A DNA stretch of 64,000 nt from Gordonia amarae NBRC 15530 (GCF_000241345.1 NZ_BAED01000080.1:39158-103157); one strand, 5' to 3'. Shown: positions 36,095 to 47,305, counted from the stretch's first letter. Notes: generated by a model from the sequence alone, not told the origin. Translations and numbers: made by a program.

Positions 36095-36430
36095 ATGAAC
36101 GGTAGTCGTGAGGGCGTGGTGGCCTTCTCCCGTCTGTGGGGAGAGCACGAGCCGGCGACGGTCGATCTGCTCGCGTGTGCCGCAGTTCTCGATCCCTCCG
36201 CGACGGCGTTGGCGGGAACCCCGGCCATCACCTTCGGTCAACTGCACGAACAGGTCACGGCGACCGCGGAAGTACTTGCGGCCCAGGGCCTGGACTCCGA
36301 TGCGGCGGTGGGGGCCGTCCTCACGGTGGCGCTGATGCGCGACGGGGTCGGTTCCTCCGAGGTGGCCGAGCGGGTTCCCGTAGCCGTGGCCCGGGTACGG
36401 GAGGCGGCCCGGGAGGCCCTGGGTCCTGCC
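36095..36430 (+). other. A-domain stub at the N-terminus of NRPS 2
   Basis: The first 115 or so residues (AFSRLWGEHEPATVDLLA.., TFGQLHEQVTATAEVLAAQG, LDSDAAVGAVLTVAL) resemble the start of an adenylation domain but break off before motif A2. A complete A domain then begins at about VVRTVAARNADRVAVVD. The same stub is at the N-terminus of NRPS 3 and the C-terminus of NRPS 1. Confidence 0.6.
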
Positions 36431-39400
36431 GATCTGGCGTCTCCGGCGGGGGTCGTGCGTACTGTTGCGGCCAGGAACGCAGACCGCGTCGCTGTCGTCG
36501 ACGTCTCCGGAAGCCCGATGACCTACCGCGAACTCGACACCCGGTCGGATGCCGTCGCGGCGGGACTGCTGCGTCACGGGGCCGGTGCCGGAACGCTGGT
36601 CGGTGTGGGCGTGGCCCGTGGCGCCGACCTGATCGTGGTGCTGCTGGGGGTGCTCAAGGCGGGAGCGGGGTATGTGCCGCTCGACAGCGCCCACCCTGTC
36701 GAGCGGATCAGGATGGTGGTGCGGGACGCCGCGCCGGCTCTGGTCGTCACCGATCCCTCGGTGGCCATCGCCTGGTCCGAGGTTCTTGACCTACGGTGCG
36801 TTTCGGTCGCCGATGTGGCCGCGTCCGGCTCCGACCGGTTCGGTGAGGTGGTGCTGCCAGCGCGGATCGATCCGGGGCTGCCCGCCTATGTGATGTACAC
36901 GTCGGGATCGACGGGGGTGCCCAAGGGCGTGGTGGTGACGCACGGTGACGTGCTGGCCTTCTTGAAGGCGATGGTCGGGGAGTACGACGTCACGGCCCAC
37001 GATGTGTGGGCCGGGTTCACCTCCTTCGGGTTCGACGTGTCGGTTGCCGAGATGTGGTTGTCCCTGGTGTGTGGTGGACGCTTCGTGGCGGTCGGCTTCC
37101 TGACCTCACGCTCGCCCGGGGATTTTCTCGACCTGGTCAGCCGCGAGGGCGTTTCGGTTCTGAACGTGACCCCGTCGGCGTTCTACGAGATGGCGGGCTC
37201 CGTGCGCGACGGCGGTTTCCCGGCGTGTGTGCGCCTGGTGATGCTGGCCGGCGAGGCCCTGGACTTCCTTCAGGTCCGGAGGTGGTTCACCGACTGGGAG
37301 GCCGAGGGCGTCGAAGGCCCACGCCTGAACAACATGTACGGTCCCACGGAGGCGACTGTCTACGCGACCCGGCGTGCATTGACGCGGGACTTCGTCGCGG
37401 CCACCGCCGCCAGCGATGTGGGCTCGGCTTTGCCGGGAATGCGTCTGTACGTGCTGGATTCGCGGCTCGGGGTGGTGCCCGACGGGGTGCCGGGCGATGT
37501 GTACCTGGCCGGTTCGCAGGTGGCCGACGGGTACGCACATCAACAGGGGCTGACCGCTTCGCGGTTCGTCGCCGACCCGTTCGGCGAGCCCGGTGACCGC
37601 ATGTATCTCACCGGCGACGTGGGGCTGCTGCGGGACGGAAGCCTGGAGTTCCTGGGCCGGTCCGATGACCAGGTGAAGCTGCGCGGCTACCGGATCGAGC
37701 TCGGTGAGGTCGAGTCGGCGTTGTCGGTGGCACCCGGCGTCGTCGCCGCGGCCGCCGCCGTGCACGTCGCTGAGGGATCTCCGGATCGGCTGGTGGGTTA
37801 CGTGACGGGCGACGAACTCACCGGGGACTCGGTCCGGGAGTTCACCCGGACCCTGGTACCCGACTACATGGTGCCCGATGTCGTGATGACGCTGGCACGT
37901 TTGCCATTGACCGTCAACGGCAAGCTCGATCGTCGTGCACTGCCCGCGCCCGTCTTCGGTTCGGCGACGGAATACGTTGCGCCGCAGGGCACCGTGGAGG
38001 AGTCGGTGGCGCGGATCTGCGCACAGGTGCTCGGCGTGGAGCGGTTGAGCGTCACCGAATCGGTCTTCGATGTGGGTGGCAACTCGATGCTGGCCGCCCG
38101 GATCGTGGCGCGGGTATGTGACGAGTTCGGCATCGATCTGAACCTGCGGGACCTGTTCGAGGATCCGACAGTTCATGGTCTCGCGGTGCGAGTGGCGCGC
38201 GCGAACGCCGGATTGCCCCCGGTGGTGGCGGTGTCGCCCCGGCCGGGCCGGGTGCCGTTGTCGTTCGCGCAGGCGCGGATGTGGTTCATCAACAGGCTCG
38301 ACCCGGATTCACCCGCGTACAACATCCCGCTGGTCCTGAGCGTCACCGGCCCGCTCGACACCGGTGTGCTCCGACAGGCGGTCATCGACGTCGTCGTCCG
38401 TCACGAGGTGCTTCGCACCATCTTTGTCGCGGATGCATCGGGTGCCGGCGACAGCACGCCGTACCAGGTCATCGCCGATCCGGATTCGGTGGCAGCGCAA
38501 CTTGATTGGGAAGAGGTTACCGATCCGTCGGAGATCGGCGCGGCGGTGGATCGGGGATTCGACGTGTCTGCCGCCTGGCCGATCCGGATCCGGGTCCACC
38601 GCGGCGGTCCGTCCGAATTCCTGCTGGCGATCGTCGTGCACCACATCGCCGCCGACGGGCAGTCGCTCGCACCATTGATCTCAGACCTTTTGCGGGCGTA
38701 CGAGTTCCGCATGGGTGGCCGGGCGCCGGACCTGGATCCGCTCCCGATCCAGATCGCGGACTACGCGATCTGGCAGCACACCGTACTCGGCGGTGCGGAC
38801 GACGAGGAATCGGTGATCGGGCGTCAGCTCGGGTACTGGCGTGAACGGCTTGCCGGGGTGCCCGATGTGCTCGAACTCCCCGCTGACCGGCCGCGACCGG
38901 AGGTGGCCTCCGGTCGCGGGGACAGGATCGGATTCGAGGTTCCCGTCCCTGTCGCCCGCCGGATCGAAGCCCTCGCGCGCACCGGCGGGGTCACGCCGTT
39001 CATGGTGGTGCATGCGGCACTGGCCGTGCTGCTGGCGAGACTCACCGCGACCGCCGACATCGCCGTCGCGACGCCGGTCGCCGGGCGGGGTCAGGCGGCG
39101 CTGGACGATGTCGTGGGGATGTTCGCGAACACGCTGGTGCTGCGCACGGCCGTGGTGCCGGAGCTGACGATGAACGATCTGCTGAATCAGGTCAGGTGCA
39201 CCGACCTGGACGCCTTCGCGCATGCGGAGGTGCCGTTCGAGAATGTCGTCGCGGACCTGGTGCCGCACGCGGGGCAGGCGTACGAACCACTGGCACAGGT
39301 GATGCTGTCGTTCAATCCGGTGGGTGAGCTCGGGGACGTCGACCTGCATGTGCTGGGGCTCGAATTCCGGGAGCTCGCTCCGGGAACGACGGTCGACGGT

Positions 39401-42400
39401 GCGGGTACGCAGACGGGAGGAATTGTCGGTCAGGTTGCCGCGCAACGTGATCTGACTGTTACGGTCGTGCCCGGGCCCGGATCGTGGCACGGTTCGATCT
39501 CGTACGCGACAGACCTGTTCGACAGGGCGACGATGGCGGCGTTCGCCGAGCGGTTCGTCCGGGTGCTCGACGCGCTCACCGCGGACCCGTCGATGGCGGT
39601 CGGCGATGCCGATATCTTCACCGAGGCAGATCGGGCGATGCTGGCCCAGGTGCCCGCCCCGGTGACAAGCACCGCGCACACCGGCTCGTCGTTGGCCGAA
39701 GTTTTCACGGATTCTGCTGCGGCGCACCCCGATTCATTGGCAGTCACGGCGGGTGCGGTGTCGCTGACCTATGCCGGGCTCGATGCCCGGTCCCGGGCGA
39801 TTGCGGCCGGCCTGCGCGGTCGGGGGGTGCGGTCGGGTGATCTGGTCGGCGTCGCCACAGCCAGGTCGGTGGATCTGGTCGCCTCGATCATCGGCGTTCT
39901 GCGGGCCGGTGCGGCCTACGTGCCACTCGATCTCACCAACCCCGTCGGGCGGCTGACCCATATCGTCTCCGATTCGGGTGTCACGGTCGTGCTGACCGAC
40001 GCGTCGTCGACGGGCCATCCGCTCTGGGAGTCCGTGGCCGAGGCCGTTACCGTGGTCGATGTCGATCACCTGGCAGACACCACCGATGCGCTCTGTCCGA
40101 TTGTCGTGCAGCCGGATTCGCGTGCCTACGTGATCTACACGTCAGGCTCGACGGGGCTGCCGAAGGGTGTCGAGGTGACACACCGCGACGTGCTCACCCT
40201 CCTCGACGCGTCGTCCGCGGACTTCGACTGCGGGCCCGGCGACGTGTGGACGATGTTTCACTCGTACGCGTTCGACTTCTCGGTGTGGGAGCTGTGGGGC
40301 GCCCTGTTCCACGGCGGGCGCAGCGTCATCATCGACCGTGACCTGGCACGCGACCCGGATGCCTTCGTGGAGCTGCTCCTGACAGAGAGCGTGACGGTGC
40401 TCAATCAGACCCCGTCGGCGTTCTATCAGCTCATCGACGCGCGGCGGCGTGACGAACCGGACCGGGTGTGGCCGGTACGGTACATCGTCTTCGGCGGTGA
40501 GGCGCTGAGCTTCGAGCAGGTGCGTCGCTGGTTCGACCTGTTCCCCGAGGACCGCGCCCGGCTGGTGAACATGTACGGCATCACCGAGACGACGGTGCAC
40601 GTGAGTTTCCGCGAACTCGACCGTGCGGTGATCTCCGCGGACGACGGTTCGTTGATAGGCAGGCCGTTGTCGTCCTTGGGAATTCACATTCTCGACGGGC
40701 GCCTGCGTCCGGTGCCCGCGGGGGTGGCCGGCGAGATGTACGTGGCCGGCGGCCAATTGGCACAGAGTTACCTCGCGCGCCCGGACCTCACCTCGACCCG
40801 GTTTGTGGCGAACCCGTTCGGCCCGGCCGGTTCGCGGCTGTACCGTACCGGTGACGTCGCCCGGCGGGTGGCCGCCGGTCCCGGTGGCGGCGACGATATC
40901 GAGTATCTGGGCCGGGCCGATGCACAGGTGCAGCTACGCGGTTTCCGGATCGAGTTCGGCGAGGTCGAGGCCGGGCTGCTCGCGGCCGACGGTGTGGTGG
41001 GTGCGGCGGCGCGAATCGTGGACATGCCGGTGATCGGGGAGCAGCTCATCGGGTACGTGGTGGCCGCGGACGGGGCCCACCCCGACGCCCGTGCCGTACG
41101 GGAGCAGGCGGCGACTCTGGTGCCCGGGTACATGGTGCCCTCGACGGTGCTGGTTGTGGAATCACTGCCGCTCACCGCGAACGGGAAGCTCGACCGAGAC
41201 GCGCTGCCGATCCCTGAATTCGGTACGGCGGCAGATGGTTTCACCGCGCCGCAATCGGCTCAGGAGATCCTCGTCGCCGAGGCGTTCGCCGAGGTCCTCG
41301 GGGTGCCGAGGGTCGGTGTCACCGACTCCTTCTTCGATATCGGCGGCAACTCGCTGTCGGCGACGCGGCTCGCGTCCCGGGTCGCGGCGGCCCTCGGGGT
41401 GGGGGTCGCGATCCGCGATGTCTTCGCCGCGCCGTCGGTTCGCGAGCTGATCGAGCAGGTTGCCGACAACGAACTCGCCCCCGAGCCGGTCACCGCGCTC
41501 GCGGTGCGCCCCGACCCGATCCCGGTATCGTTCGCCCAGCAGCGGATGTGGTTCATCAACCGTTTCGACCCCGCCGCCCCCACCTACAACGTTCCGGTGA
41601 TCCTGCGGATCACCGGACCGCTCGACGTCCCGTCGGTGCGCGCGGCGATCATCGATGTCATCGAACGGCACGAGGTGCTGCGCACCACGTTCCCGGCGAT
41701 CGACGGCGTGCCGTGTCAACGGATCTGCCCGGCAGGGGAATTCGAGGCCCGGGATGTGTGGCGGGTCGTCGACTCCCGGCAGGCGGTACTCGACACCGTG
41801 GCAACGGGTTTCGATGTCGCCCACCAGTGGCCGATCCGTGCGTGCATCTGGCGCAAGGACACCGACGTGCATGTGCTCGCCGTCATCATCCATCACATCG
41901 CCGGTGACGGGGAGTCGCTGCACCCGCTGGTCACCGACCTCGTGTCGGCGTATACCGCACGGGCACAGGGCCGCGCACCCGAGTTCGAGCCGCTGCCGGT
42001 GCAGTTCGCCGACTTCGCGATCTGGCAGCACGACGTGCTCGGTCCGGTCACCGACGAACACTCGGTGATCGGGCGTCAGCTCAGCTACTGGCGCCGGCAA
42101 CTTGACGGCCTGCCCGACGTCCTGGAACTGCCGACGACCAGGCCGCGGCCACCGGTGGCATCGATGTCCGGCGGCAGGGTCGAGTTCGTGATCCCGGCCG
42201 GGATCGGTGACCGGATCACGGCTGTCGCACGGGGTCACGGCGTCACGCCGTTCATGGTTGTGCATGCGGCGTTCGCCGTTCTCATGGCCCGGCTCAGCGC
42301 CACCACCGACATCGCCGTGTCGACACCGATCGCCGGACGCGGCCAGCGGTCGCTCGATCCGCTGGTCGGTATGTTCGTCAACACGCTCGTCCTGCGCACC

Positions 42401-45400
42401 GAGATCAGGCCCGCCACCCGGTTCGCCGAGTTACTCGAGCAGGTACGCCATGCCGACCTGGAGGCTTTCGCGCACGCCGATGCACCCTTCGAGACGGTGG
42501 TCGAGGCCCTGAATCCGGTGCGCTCGGAAGCATTCTCACCGCTCGCGCAGGTGATGCTGTCGTTCGATCCGGCGGCGGCGCTGGCCGATGCGGATATCTC
42601 GGTGGCCGGCCTGACGGTGGAACCGGTGCGCCCGCCGGATATTCCGGCGCAGCTCGATCTGATCACCATCGTCGCCTCCGCGGCGGCCGGATCGCCGTGG
42701 TCGTGTGCGGTCGGGTACGCCACCGACCTGTTCGACGCGGCGGCGGTCACCGACATCGCTGCACGGTTCGTCCGGGTGCTGGACGCGGTCACCGCGGACC
42801 CGGAGGCCGCCGTCGGTGATGCGGACATCCTGATCGACGCCGACCGCGTACAGCTCGCGGCGCAGGACCGGCCCTCCGCTGCCCAGATTCCGGACGGTCG
42901 TTCGCTCGTGGACGTCTTCGCGCGGACCGTCGCCGACTTCGGTGCCAGACCTGCGGTGTCGGACGAAACGGGAACGGTCCTCACCTACGCACAGCTCGAT
43001 GAGTGTTCCGCTGCGGTCGCCGCGGCGCTGGTGACATCCGGTGTGCGGCAGGGAGATCTGGTGGGGATCGCCACCGCGCGTTCGGTGGATCTGGCCGTCG
43101 CGATCCTGGGTGTGCTCAAGGCCGGGGCCGGCTACGTGCCGCTGGACGTGACCAACCCAGTGGACCGGCTGGCATACCTCGTGACCGATTCGGAGGTGTC
43201 CGTGGTACTCACGGATTCCGCCGCCGCCGGGCACCCACTGTGGGACGCGGTCAACGACCGGGTGCGGTGCCTCGATATCGCGGACCTGGGCCGGCCCGCC
43301 CCCGGCGGTATTACCCTTGCGATCACGGTGCACCCCGATTCGCTGGCCTACGTCATCTACACCTCCGGCTCCACAGGGCGCCCCAAGGGGGTCGAGGTGA
43401 CCCATCGGGACGTCGTGAGCCTCCTCGGCGCGGTGGCCGAGGACTTCGACTGCGGCCAGAATGACGTATGGACACTGTGTCATTCCTATGCCTTCGATTT
43501 CTCGGTATGGGAGCTGTGGGGTGCGCTGGCGACCGGTGGCACGTGCCTGATCGTCGACCGTGACACGGTGCGCGACCCCGCCCTCCTGATCGAACTGATC
43601 GCCGCGCGCGGCGTGACGGTGCTGAGCCAGACCCCGTCGGCCTTCTACCAGTTCATCGACGCCCGCAGCCGCCGCCGACCGAATACGGGGCGCGGCGCCG
43701 GCGGTGACATCGGCCTGCGCTACGTGGTGTTCGGTGGTGAGGCACTGAGTCCGCAGCGGGTGCGGCGCTGGTGGGAACTTTTCCCCGACGACCCTGCCCG
43801 CCTGATCAATATGTATGGGATCACCGAGACGACGGTGCACGTCACCTTTCGTGAGCTGACCCCGGAATCGATGCCGGACGGAGATCGCTCGCTGGTCGGC
43901 CGTCCGTTGTCGTCACTGCGCGTCCACATTCTCGACAGCAGGCTGCGGCCGGTGCCGATCGGTGTGCCGGGCGAGATCTACGTGTCCGGGGAACAACTGG
44001 CCCGGGGATACGCGGGCCGGGCGGTGATCTCGGCGGAACGCTTCGTCGCCGACCCGTTCGCCGGTGACGGCCGGCGGATGTACCGGACCGGCGACATCGC
44101 GCGCCGGGTACGCGCCGATGGCACCGGGTCCATCGATATCGAGTATCTGGGCCGCAACGACTTCCAGGTCATGCTGCGCGGCTTCCGGATCGAACTCGGC
44201 GAGATCGAGGCCGCGATGGCCTCGGCTGACGGTGTGGCCCATGCGGCCGTCGGTCTTGCCGCCGATGCCATCGTCGGATATGTGGTGCCCGCGACGGGTG
44301 CCGACGTCGATTCGGACGCGGTCATAGTCGCCACGGCGCGGCGGGTGCCGGCGTACATGGTGCCCGCCGCGATCGTCGTGCTCGATGACCTACCGCTGAC
44401 CGCCAACGGCAAACTGGACCGGCGTGCGTTGCCTGTTCCCGACCTCGGCGCCCGCCACGGTGCGTACACGGCCCCACAAAGCCCTGCGGAGAGCCTGGTG
44501 GCCCAGGTTTTCGCCGAGCTTCTCGGTGTCGGGCGGGTGTCGGTCACCGACTCGTTCTTCGACCTGGGCGGAAACTCGCTGTCCGCGATGCGGCTGTCCG
44601 CGCGAGCCGGTGACGCGCTCGGGGTGACGGTGTCGGTGCGCGACGTGTTCGCCGCGCCGAGCGTGCGGGAACTGGTGGCGGCGGTGTCGGGCAACGCGTC
44701 GGCACTGCCCCCGGTCGTCCCGGCCCACCCCAGGCCCGCTCGCATCCCGTTGTCGGATGCGCAGTCGCGCATGTGGTTCGTCAACCAGTTCGATCCGGGG
44801 TCGAGCGCGTACAACATCCCGCTGGGCCTGCGGATGCGGGGACCGGTCGACCTCGAGGCGATCCGGGCGGCCTTCGTGGATGTCCTGGGCCGCCACGAAG
44901 CATTGCGGACCCGCTACCCGGTTGACGGCACCGGGCCGTATCAGGACATCATCGATGCGGAATCGGCTGCACAGCAACTGGATTGGCGGATAGTCGGCCA
45001 ACGTGACCAGTTGCGCGCAGCGGCCGTGGCCGGATTCCGGGTCGAGTCCGAACTGCCTGTGCGGGTCAGGTTCTTCCGTGACGCGCAGTCCCATGAATCG
45101 GAGATCCTCGTCGTCGTCCACCACATCGCGTGTGACGGTGAATCGGTGCGGGTGCTGTTGGAGGACCTGGTGACGGCGTATGCGGCCCGGGGTGCCGGTG
45201 GTGCACCCGAGTGGGAAAGCCTGCCGGTGCAGTATGCCGATTTCACGCTGTGGCAGCGGGAGATCGTGGAGGAGAGAACCGAGCACCCGGCGCCGGGCGG
45301 CCAGCTCGGCTATTGGGTGCGGCACCTGGCGGGTATGCCGCAGGTGACCGACCTGCCGATGGACCGGCCCCGTCCCGCGGTGGCGGGCACCGAGGCCGGG

Positions 45401-47305
45401 GTGGTGCGGATGACGGTGCGCCCAGACATCGCCGGGGCCGTCGCCGCGTGTGCGGCCGAGCACCGGGTGACCCCGTTCATGGTGTTCCACACCGCTCTTG
45501 CGCTGACCATCGCGCGGATGACCGGCAAGTGGGATGTGGTGATCGGCACCCCCATCGCCGGCAGGGCCGACCGGGTGCTCGATCGTGTGGTCGGGATGTT
45601 CGTCAACACGCTGGTCCTGCGCACCACCTTCGACCCGTCGGACACCGTCACCGAGGTCCTCGCGGTGGCCAGGCGCACCGACCTCGACGCCTTCGCTCAC
45701 GCCGAGGTGCAGTTCGACCAGTTGGTTGACACCCTCATCGAGGAGCGGCCCACGTCGTACTCACCGCTGTTCCAGATCGCCCTCACCTACACCGCAGGTG
45801 ATCTGGACGTCTTCGCCGCGGCACAGGCTGTGGGAGACCTGGCCGTCGAGCCCGTGGTCGAGGACGTCATCGAGGCGAAGACCGACCTGATGCTGAGCGT
45901 GCACGAGGGCAGGGGACACACCGAGGCCGAGTTCACCTACGCGACAGCACTGTTCGACGAAGACAGAATCGTCCGGTTCGGCCGGGTGTGGGAACGCATC
46001 CTCGAATCCCTCGTCGGGAGCACCCCGGTCGCCGATCCGGCCGTCGGCGACATCGACATCCTCGGTGCCTCCGGGACCGGCGCCGGCGTGGTTGCCGCGA
46101 CAGGGAACGCGGGTGGCTCCCCGTCGCGGGCCGAGGCCGCGGACGACCCGTCGACCCTTGTCGGTGTGCTGGCCGCGCGCGATCTCGACCCCACTCATCC
46201 GGCGGTGCTCGGCGACGGTGCGCTCCTCGCATATGCGGAGTTCGAGTCGCGGACCAACCGGGTGGCGCGGGCGCTGATCGGCCGGGGAATCGGTCCCGGC
46301 GATATGGTCGCCGTGGGGCTTGGCCGGACCGTCGACGCGGTGGTCGCCGCCTGGGGCGTGCTGAAATCCGGGGCGGTCTATGTGGGAGCAGCCGGCGACG
46401 AGGACCCCGCCGCATGGCCCGGGCTCAGGTTGTGGATCGGGCCGGACGGTCCGGACGCCGTCGAGCGGGCACATCTGGCCGATCTCGAAGGCGCGCAGTC
46501 GGCGGCGCCGGTCAGCGCGGCCGAACGTACCGCGCCCGTCCGTCCTGGCGACGTCGTGGCGCTGGTCCGGTCGAGGCCCGGCGCACCGTTGACGGCCATG
46601 ACCCATGCGGGACTGTCGCTGATGCCGGCCGAGAACCTGAAGGTCACCGGCAGCCTCGCCACCGACCCGGATACGCGGGTGCCGGCGTTCGGGGTGCCGG
46701 GCACGATCGATGCGTTCCGGGAGATGCTCGCCGCAGTCGGCGCCGGGCACACCCTGGTGGTGGTGCCCGACGGCAGGGGGCCGATCGGTGAGCGCCTTGC
46801 CGCGACGATCGCCGCGCACGCGGTGACGGACCTGTGGACACCGCTCGCCGATCTGAAGGCGCTCGAGGCCACCGCGCTCGAGTCGGTGCGGAACCTGACG
46901 TTCACCGGCGAACCCGAGACGGCCGCGGTCTGCGGCCCCTGGAAGGCGCGCGGACGACGACTGTTCACGCTCTTCGGGCCCGCCGAGCTGTCGGGGACGG
47001 CGACCACGGCCAGGGTGCGGCCGGGTAAGGACACCGGCGTGGGCCGGGCCGTCGGCGGTGTCGTCGTCCGGATTCTCGACGGGCGCCTCGCGGCGGTGGC
47101 CGACGGCACCACGGGTGACCTGTACCTCGGCGGCGCCGGGATAGCGCTCGGTTACCTGGGCGATGCGGCGTCGACGGCCGCGGTGTTCGTCGCCGATCCC
47201 GCAGGTGAATGGGGTGATCGGATCGTCGCGACAGGTCTGCGGGCGTACCTCGATGATGCGGGCGATCTTCATATCAAGGACAAGCCCGAAAGGCTGAACG
47301 GGTGA
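36095..47305 (+). CDS. NRPS 2: stub-A-T-C-A(Thr)-T-C-A(Thr)-T-C-degenerate A
   Basis: A 3736-residue synthetase. A stub of about 115 residues precedes A1 (SGSTGVPKG near 270; code about DVANMAMVY-K, unassigned), T1 Ser664 and C1 (HHIAADG, 849). A2 (near 1350) reads DFWNVGMVH-K, the threonine code, followed by T2 Ser1753 and C2 (HHIAGDG, 1933). A3 (near 2424) reads DFWSVGMVH-K, also threonine-like, followed by T3 Ser2828 and C3 (HHIACDG, 3009). Residues 3354-3736 are a degenerate adenylation domain. There is no E or TE domain. ATG 36095 is better spaced from GGGGA than GTG 36086. It starts 172 bases after NRPS 1 and is the structural twin of NRPS 3. Confidence 0.92.
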   Translation: MNGSREGVVAFSRLWGEHEPATVDLLACAAVLDPSATALAGTPAITFGQLHEQVTATAEVLAAQGLDSDAAVGAVLTVALMRDGVGSSEVAERVPVAVARVREAAREALGPADLASPAGVVRTVAARNADRVAVVDVSGSPMTYRELDTRSDAVAAGLLRHGAGAGTLVGVGVARGADLIVVLLGVLKAGAGYVPLDSAHPVERIRMVVRDAAPALVVTDPSVAIAWSEVLDLRCVSVADVAASGSDRFGEVVLPARIDPGLPAYVMYTSGSTGVPKGVVVTHGDVLAFLKAMVGEYDVTAHDVWAGFTSFGFDVSVAEMWLSLVCGGRFVAVGFLTSRSPGDFLDLVSREGVSVLNVTPSAFYEMAGSVRDGGFPACVRLVMLAGEALDFLQVRRWFTDWEAEGVEGPRLNNMYGPTEATVYATRRALTRDFVAATAASDVGSALPGMRLYVLDSRLGVVPDGVPGDVYLAGSQVADGYAHQQGLTASRFVADPFGEPGDRMYLTGDVGLLRDGSLEFLGRSDDQVKLRGYRIELGEVESALSVAPGVVAAAAAVHVAEGSPDRLVGYVTGDELTGDSVREFTRTLVPDYMVPDVVMTLARLPLTVNGKLDRRALPAPVFGSATEYVAPQGTVEESVARICAQVLGVERLSVTESVFDVGGNSMLAARIVARVCDEFGIDLNLRDLFEDPTVHGLAVRVARANAGLPPVVAVSPRPGRVPLSFAQARMWFINRLDPDSPAYNIPLVLSVTGPLDTGVLRQAVIDVVVRHEVLRTIFVADASGAGDSTPYQVIADPDSVAAQLDWEEVTDPSEIGAAVDRGFDVSAAWPIRIRVHRGGPSEFLLAIVVHHIAADGQSLAPLISDLLRAYEFRMGGRAPDLDPLPIQIADYAIWQHTVLGGADDEESVIGRQLGYWRERLAGVPDVLELPADRPRPEVASGRGDRIGFEVPVPVARRIEALARTGGVTPFMVVHAALAVLLARLTATADIAVATPVAGRGQAALDDVVGMFANTLVLRTAVVPELTMNDLLNQVRCTDLDAFAHAEVPFENVVADLVPHAGQAYEPLAQVMLSFNPVGELGDVDLHVLGLEFRELAPGTTVDGAGTQTGGIVGQVAAQRDLTVTVVPGPGSWHGSISYATDLFDRATMAAFAERFVRVLDALTADPSMAVGDADIFTEADRAMLAQVPAPVTSTAHTGSSLAEVFTDSAAAHPDSLAVTAGAVSLTYAGLDARSRAIAAGLRGRGVRSGDLVGVATARSVDLVASIIGVLRAGAAYVPLDLTNPVGRLTHIVSDSGVTVVLTDASSTGHPLWESVAEAVTVVDVDHLADTTDALCPIVVQPDSRAYVIYTSGSTGLPKGVEVTHRDVLTLLDASSADFDCGPGDVWTMFHSYAFDFSVWELWGALFHGGRSVIIDRDLARDPDAFVELLLTESVTVLNQTPSAFYQLIDARRRDEPDRVWPVRYIVFGGEALSFEQVRRWFDLFPEDRARLVNMYGITETTVHVSFRELDRAVISADDGSLIGRPLSSLGIHILDGRLRPVPAGVAGEMYVAGGQLAQSYLARPDLTSTRFVANPFGPAGSRLYRTGDVARRVAAGPGGGDDIEYLGRADAQVQLRGFRIEFGEVEAGLLAADGVVGAAARIVDMPVIGEQLIGYVVAADGAHPDARAVREQAATLVPGYMVPSTVLVVESLPLTANGKLDRDALPIPEFGTAADGFTAPQSAQEILVAEAFAEVLGVPRVGVTDSFFDIGGNSLSATRLASRVAAALGVGVAIRDVFAAPSVRELIEQVADNELAPEPVTALAVRPDPIPVSFAQQRMWFINRFDPAAPTYNVPVILRITGPLDVPSVRAAIIDVIERHEVLRTTFPAIDGVPCQRICPAGEFEARDVWRVVDSRQAVLDTVATGFDVAHQWPIRACIWRKDTDVHVLAVIIHHIAGDGESLHPLVTDLVSAYTARAQGRAPEFEPLPVQFADFAIWQHDVLGPVTDEHSVIGRQLSYWRRQLDGLPDVLELPTTRPRPPVASMSGGRVEFVIPAGIGDRITAVARGHGVTPFMVVHAAFAVLMARLSATTDIAVSTPIAGRGQRSLDPLVGMFVNTLVLRTEIRPATRFAELLEQVRHADLEAFAHADAPFETVVEALNPVRSEAFSPLAQVMLSFDPAAALADADISVAGLTVEPVRPPDIPAQLDLITIVASAAAGSPWSCAVGYATDLFDAAAVTDIAARFVRVLDAVTADPEAAVGDADILIDADRVQLAAQDRPSAAQIPDGRSLVDVFARTVADFGARPAVSDETGTVLTYAQLDECSAAVAAALVTSGVRQGDLVGIATARSVDLAVAILGVLKAGAGYVPLDVTNPVDRLAYLVTDSEVSVVLTDSAAAGHPLWDAVNDRVRCLDIADLGRPAPGGITLAITVHPDSLAYVIYTSGSTGRPKGVEVTHRDVVSLLGAVAEDFDCGQNDVWTLCHSYAFDFSVWELWGALATGGTCLIVDRDTVRDPALLIELIAARGVTVLSQTPSAFYQFIDARSRRRPNTGRGAGGDIGLRYVVFGGEALSPQRVRRWWELFPDDPARLINMYGITETTVHVTFRELTPESMPDGDRSLVGRPLSSLRVHILDSRLRPVPIGVPGEIYVSGEQLARGYAGRAVISAERFVADPFAGDGRRMYRTGDIARRVRADGTGSIDIEYLGRNDFQVMLRGFRIELGEIEAAMASADGVAHAAVGLAADAIVGYVVPATGADVDSDAVIVATARRVPAYMVPAAIVVLDDLPLTANGKLDRRALPVPDLGARHGAYTAPQSPAESLVAQVFAELLGVGRVSVTDSFFDLGGNSLSAMRLSARAGDALGVTVSVRDVFAAPSVRELVAAVSGNASALPPVVPAHPRPARIPLSDAQSRMWFVNQFDPGSSAYNIPLGLRMRGPVDLEAIRAAFVDVLGRHEALRTRYPVDGTGPYQDIIDAESAAQQLDWRIVGQRDQLRAAAVAGFRVESELPVRVRFFRDAQSHESEILVVVHHIACDGESVRVLLEDLVTAYAARGAGGAPEWESLPVQYADFTLWQREIVEERTEHPAPGGQLGYWVRHLAGMPQVTDLPMDRPRPAVAGTEAGVVRMTVRPDIAGAVAACAAEHRVTPFMVFHTALALTIARMTGKWDVVIGTPIAGRADRVLDRVVGMFVNTLVLRTTFDPSDTVTEVLAVARRTDLDAFAHAEVQFDQLVDTLIEERPTSYSPLFQIALTYTAGDLDVFAAAQAVGDLAVEPVVEDVIEAKTDLMLSVHEGRGHTEAEFTYATALFDEDRIVRFGRVWERILESLVGSTPVADPAVGDIDILGASGTGAGVVAATGNAGGSPSRAEAADDPSTLVGVLAARDLDPTHPAVLGDGALLAYAEFESRTNRVARALIGRGIGPGDMVAVGLGRTVDAVVAAWGVLKSGAVYVGAAGDEDPAAWPGLRLWIGPDGPDAVERAHLADLEGAQSAAPVSAAERTAPVRPGDVVALVRSRPGAPLTAMTHAGLSLMPAENLKVTGSLATDPDTRVPAFGVPGTIDAFREMLAAVGAGHTLVVVPDGRGPIGERLAATIAAHAVTDLWTPLADLKALEATALESVRNLTFTGEPETAAVCGPWKARGRRLFTLFGPAELSGTATTARVRPGKDTGVGRAVGGVVVRILDGRLAAVADGTTGDLYLGGAGIALGYLGDAASTAAVFVADPAGEWGDRIVATGLRAYLDDAGDLHIKDKPERLNG
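46154..47302 (+). other. Degenerate adenylation domain at the C-terminus of NRPS 2
   Basis: About 383 residues follow C3 and keep the outline of an A-domain core (TLVGVLAARDLDPTHPAVL, FGPAEL, GDLYLGGAGIALGYLG). The catalytic motifs are lost: the A3 phosphate loop SGSTGxPKG is SRPGAPLTAM, YGPTE is FGPAE, and the A7 ribose-binding Asp of YxTGD is gone (VATGLR). The protein stops right after A7, so A8, A10 and its catalytic lysine and the whole C-terminal subdomain are absent. It is most like the intact first A domain of NRPS 4. Confidence 0.8.
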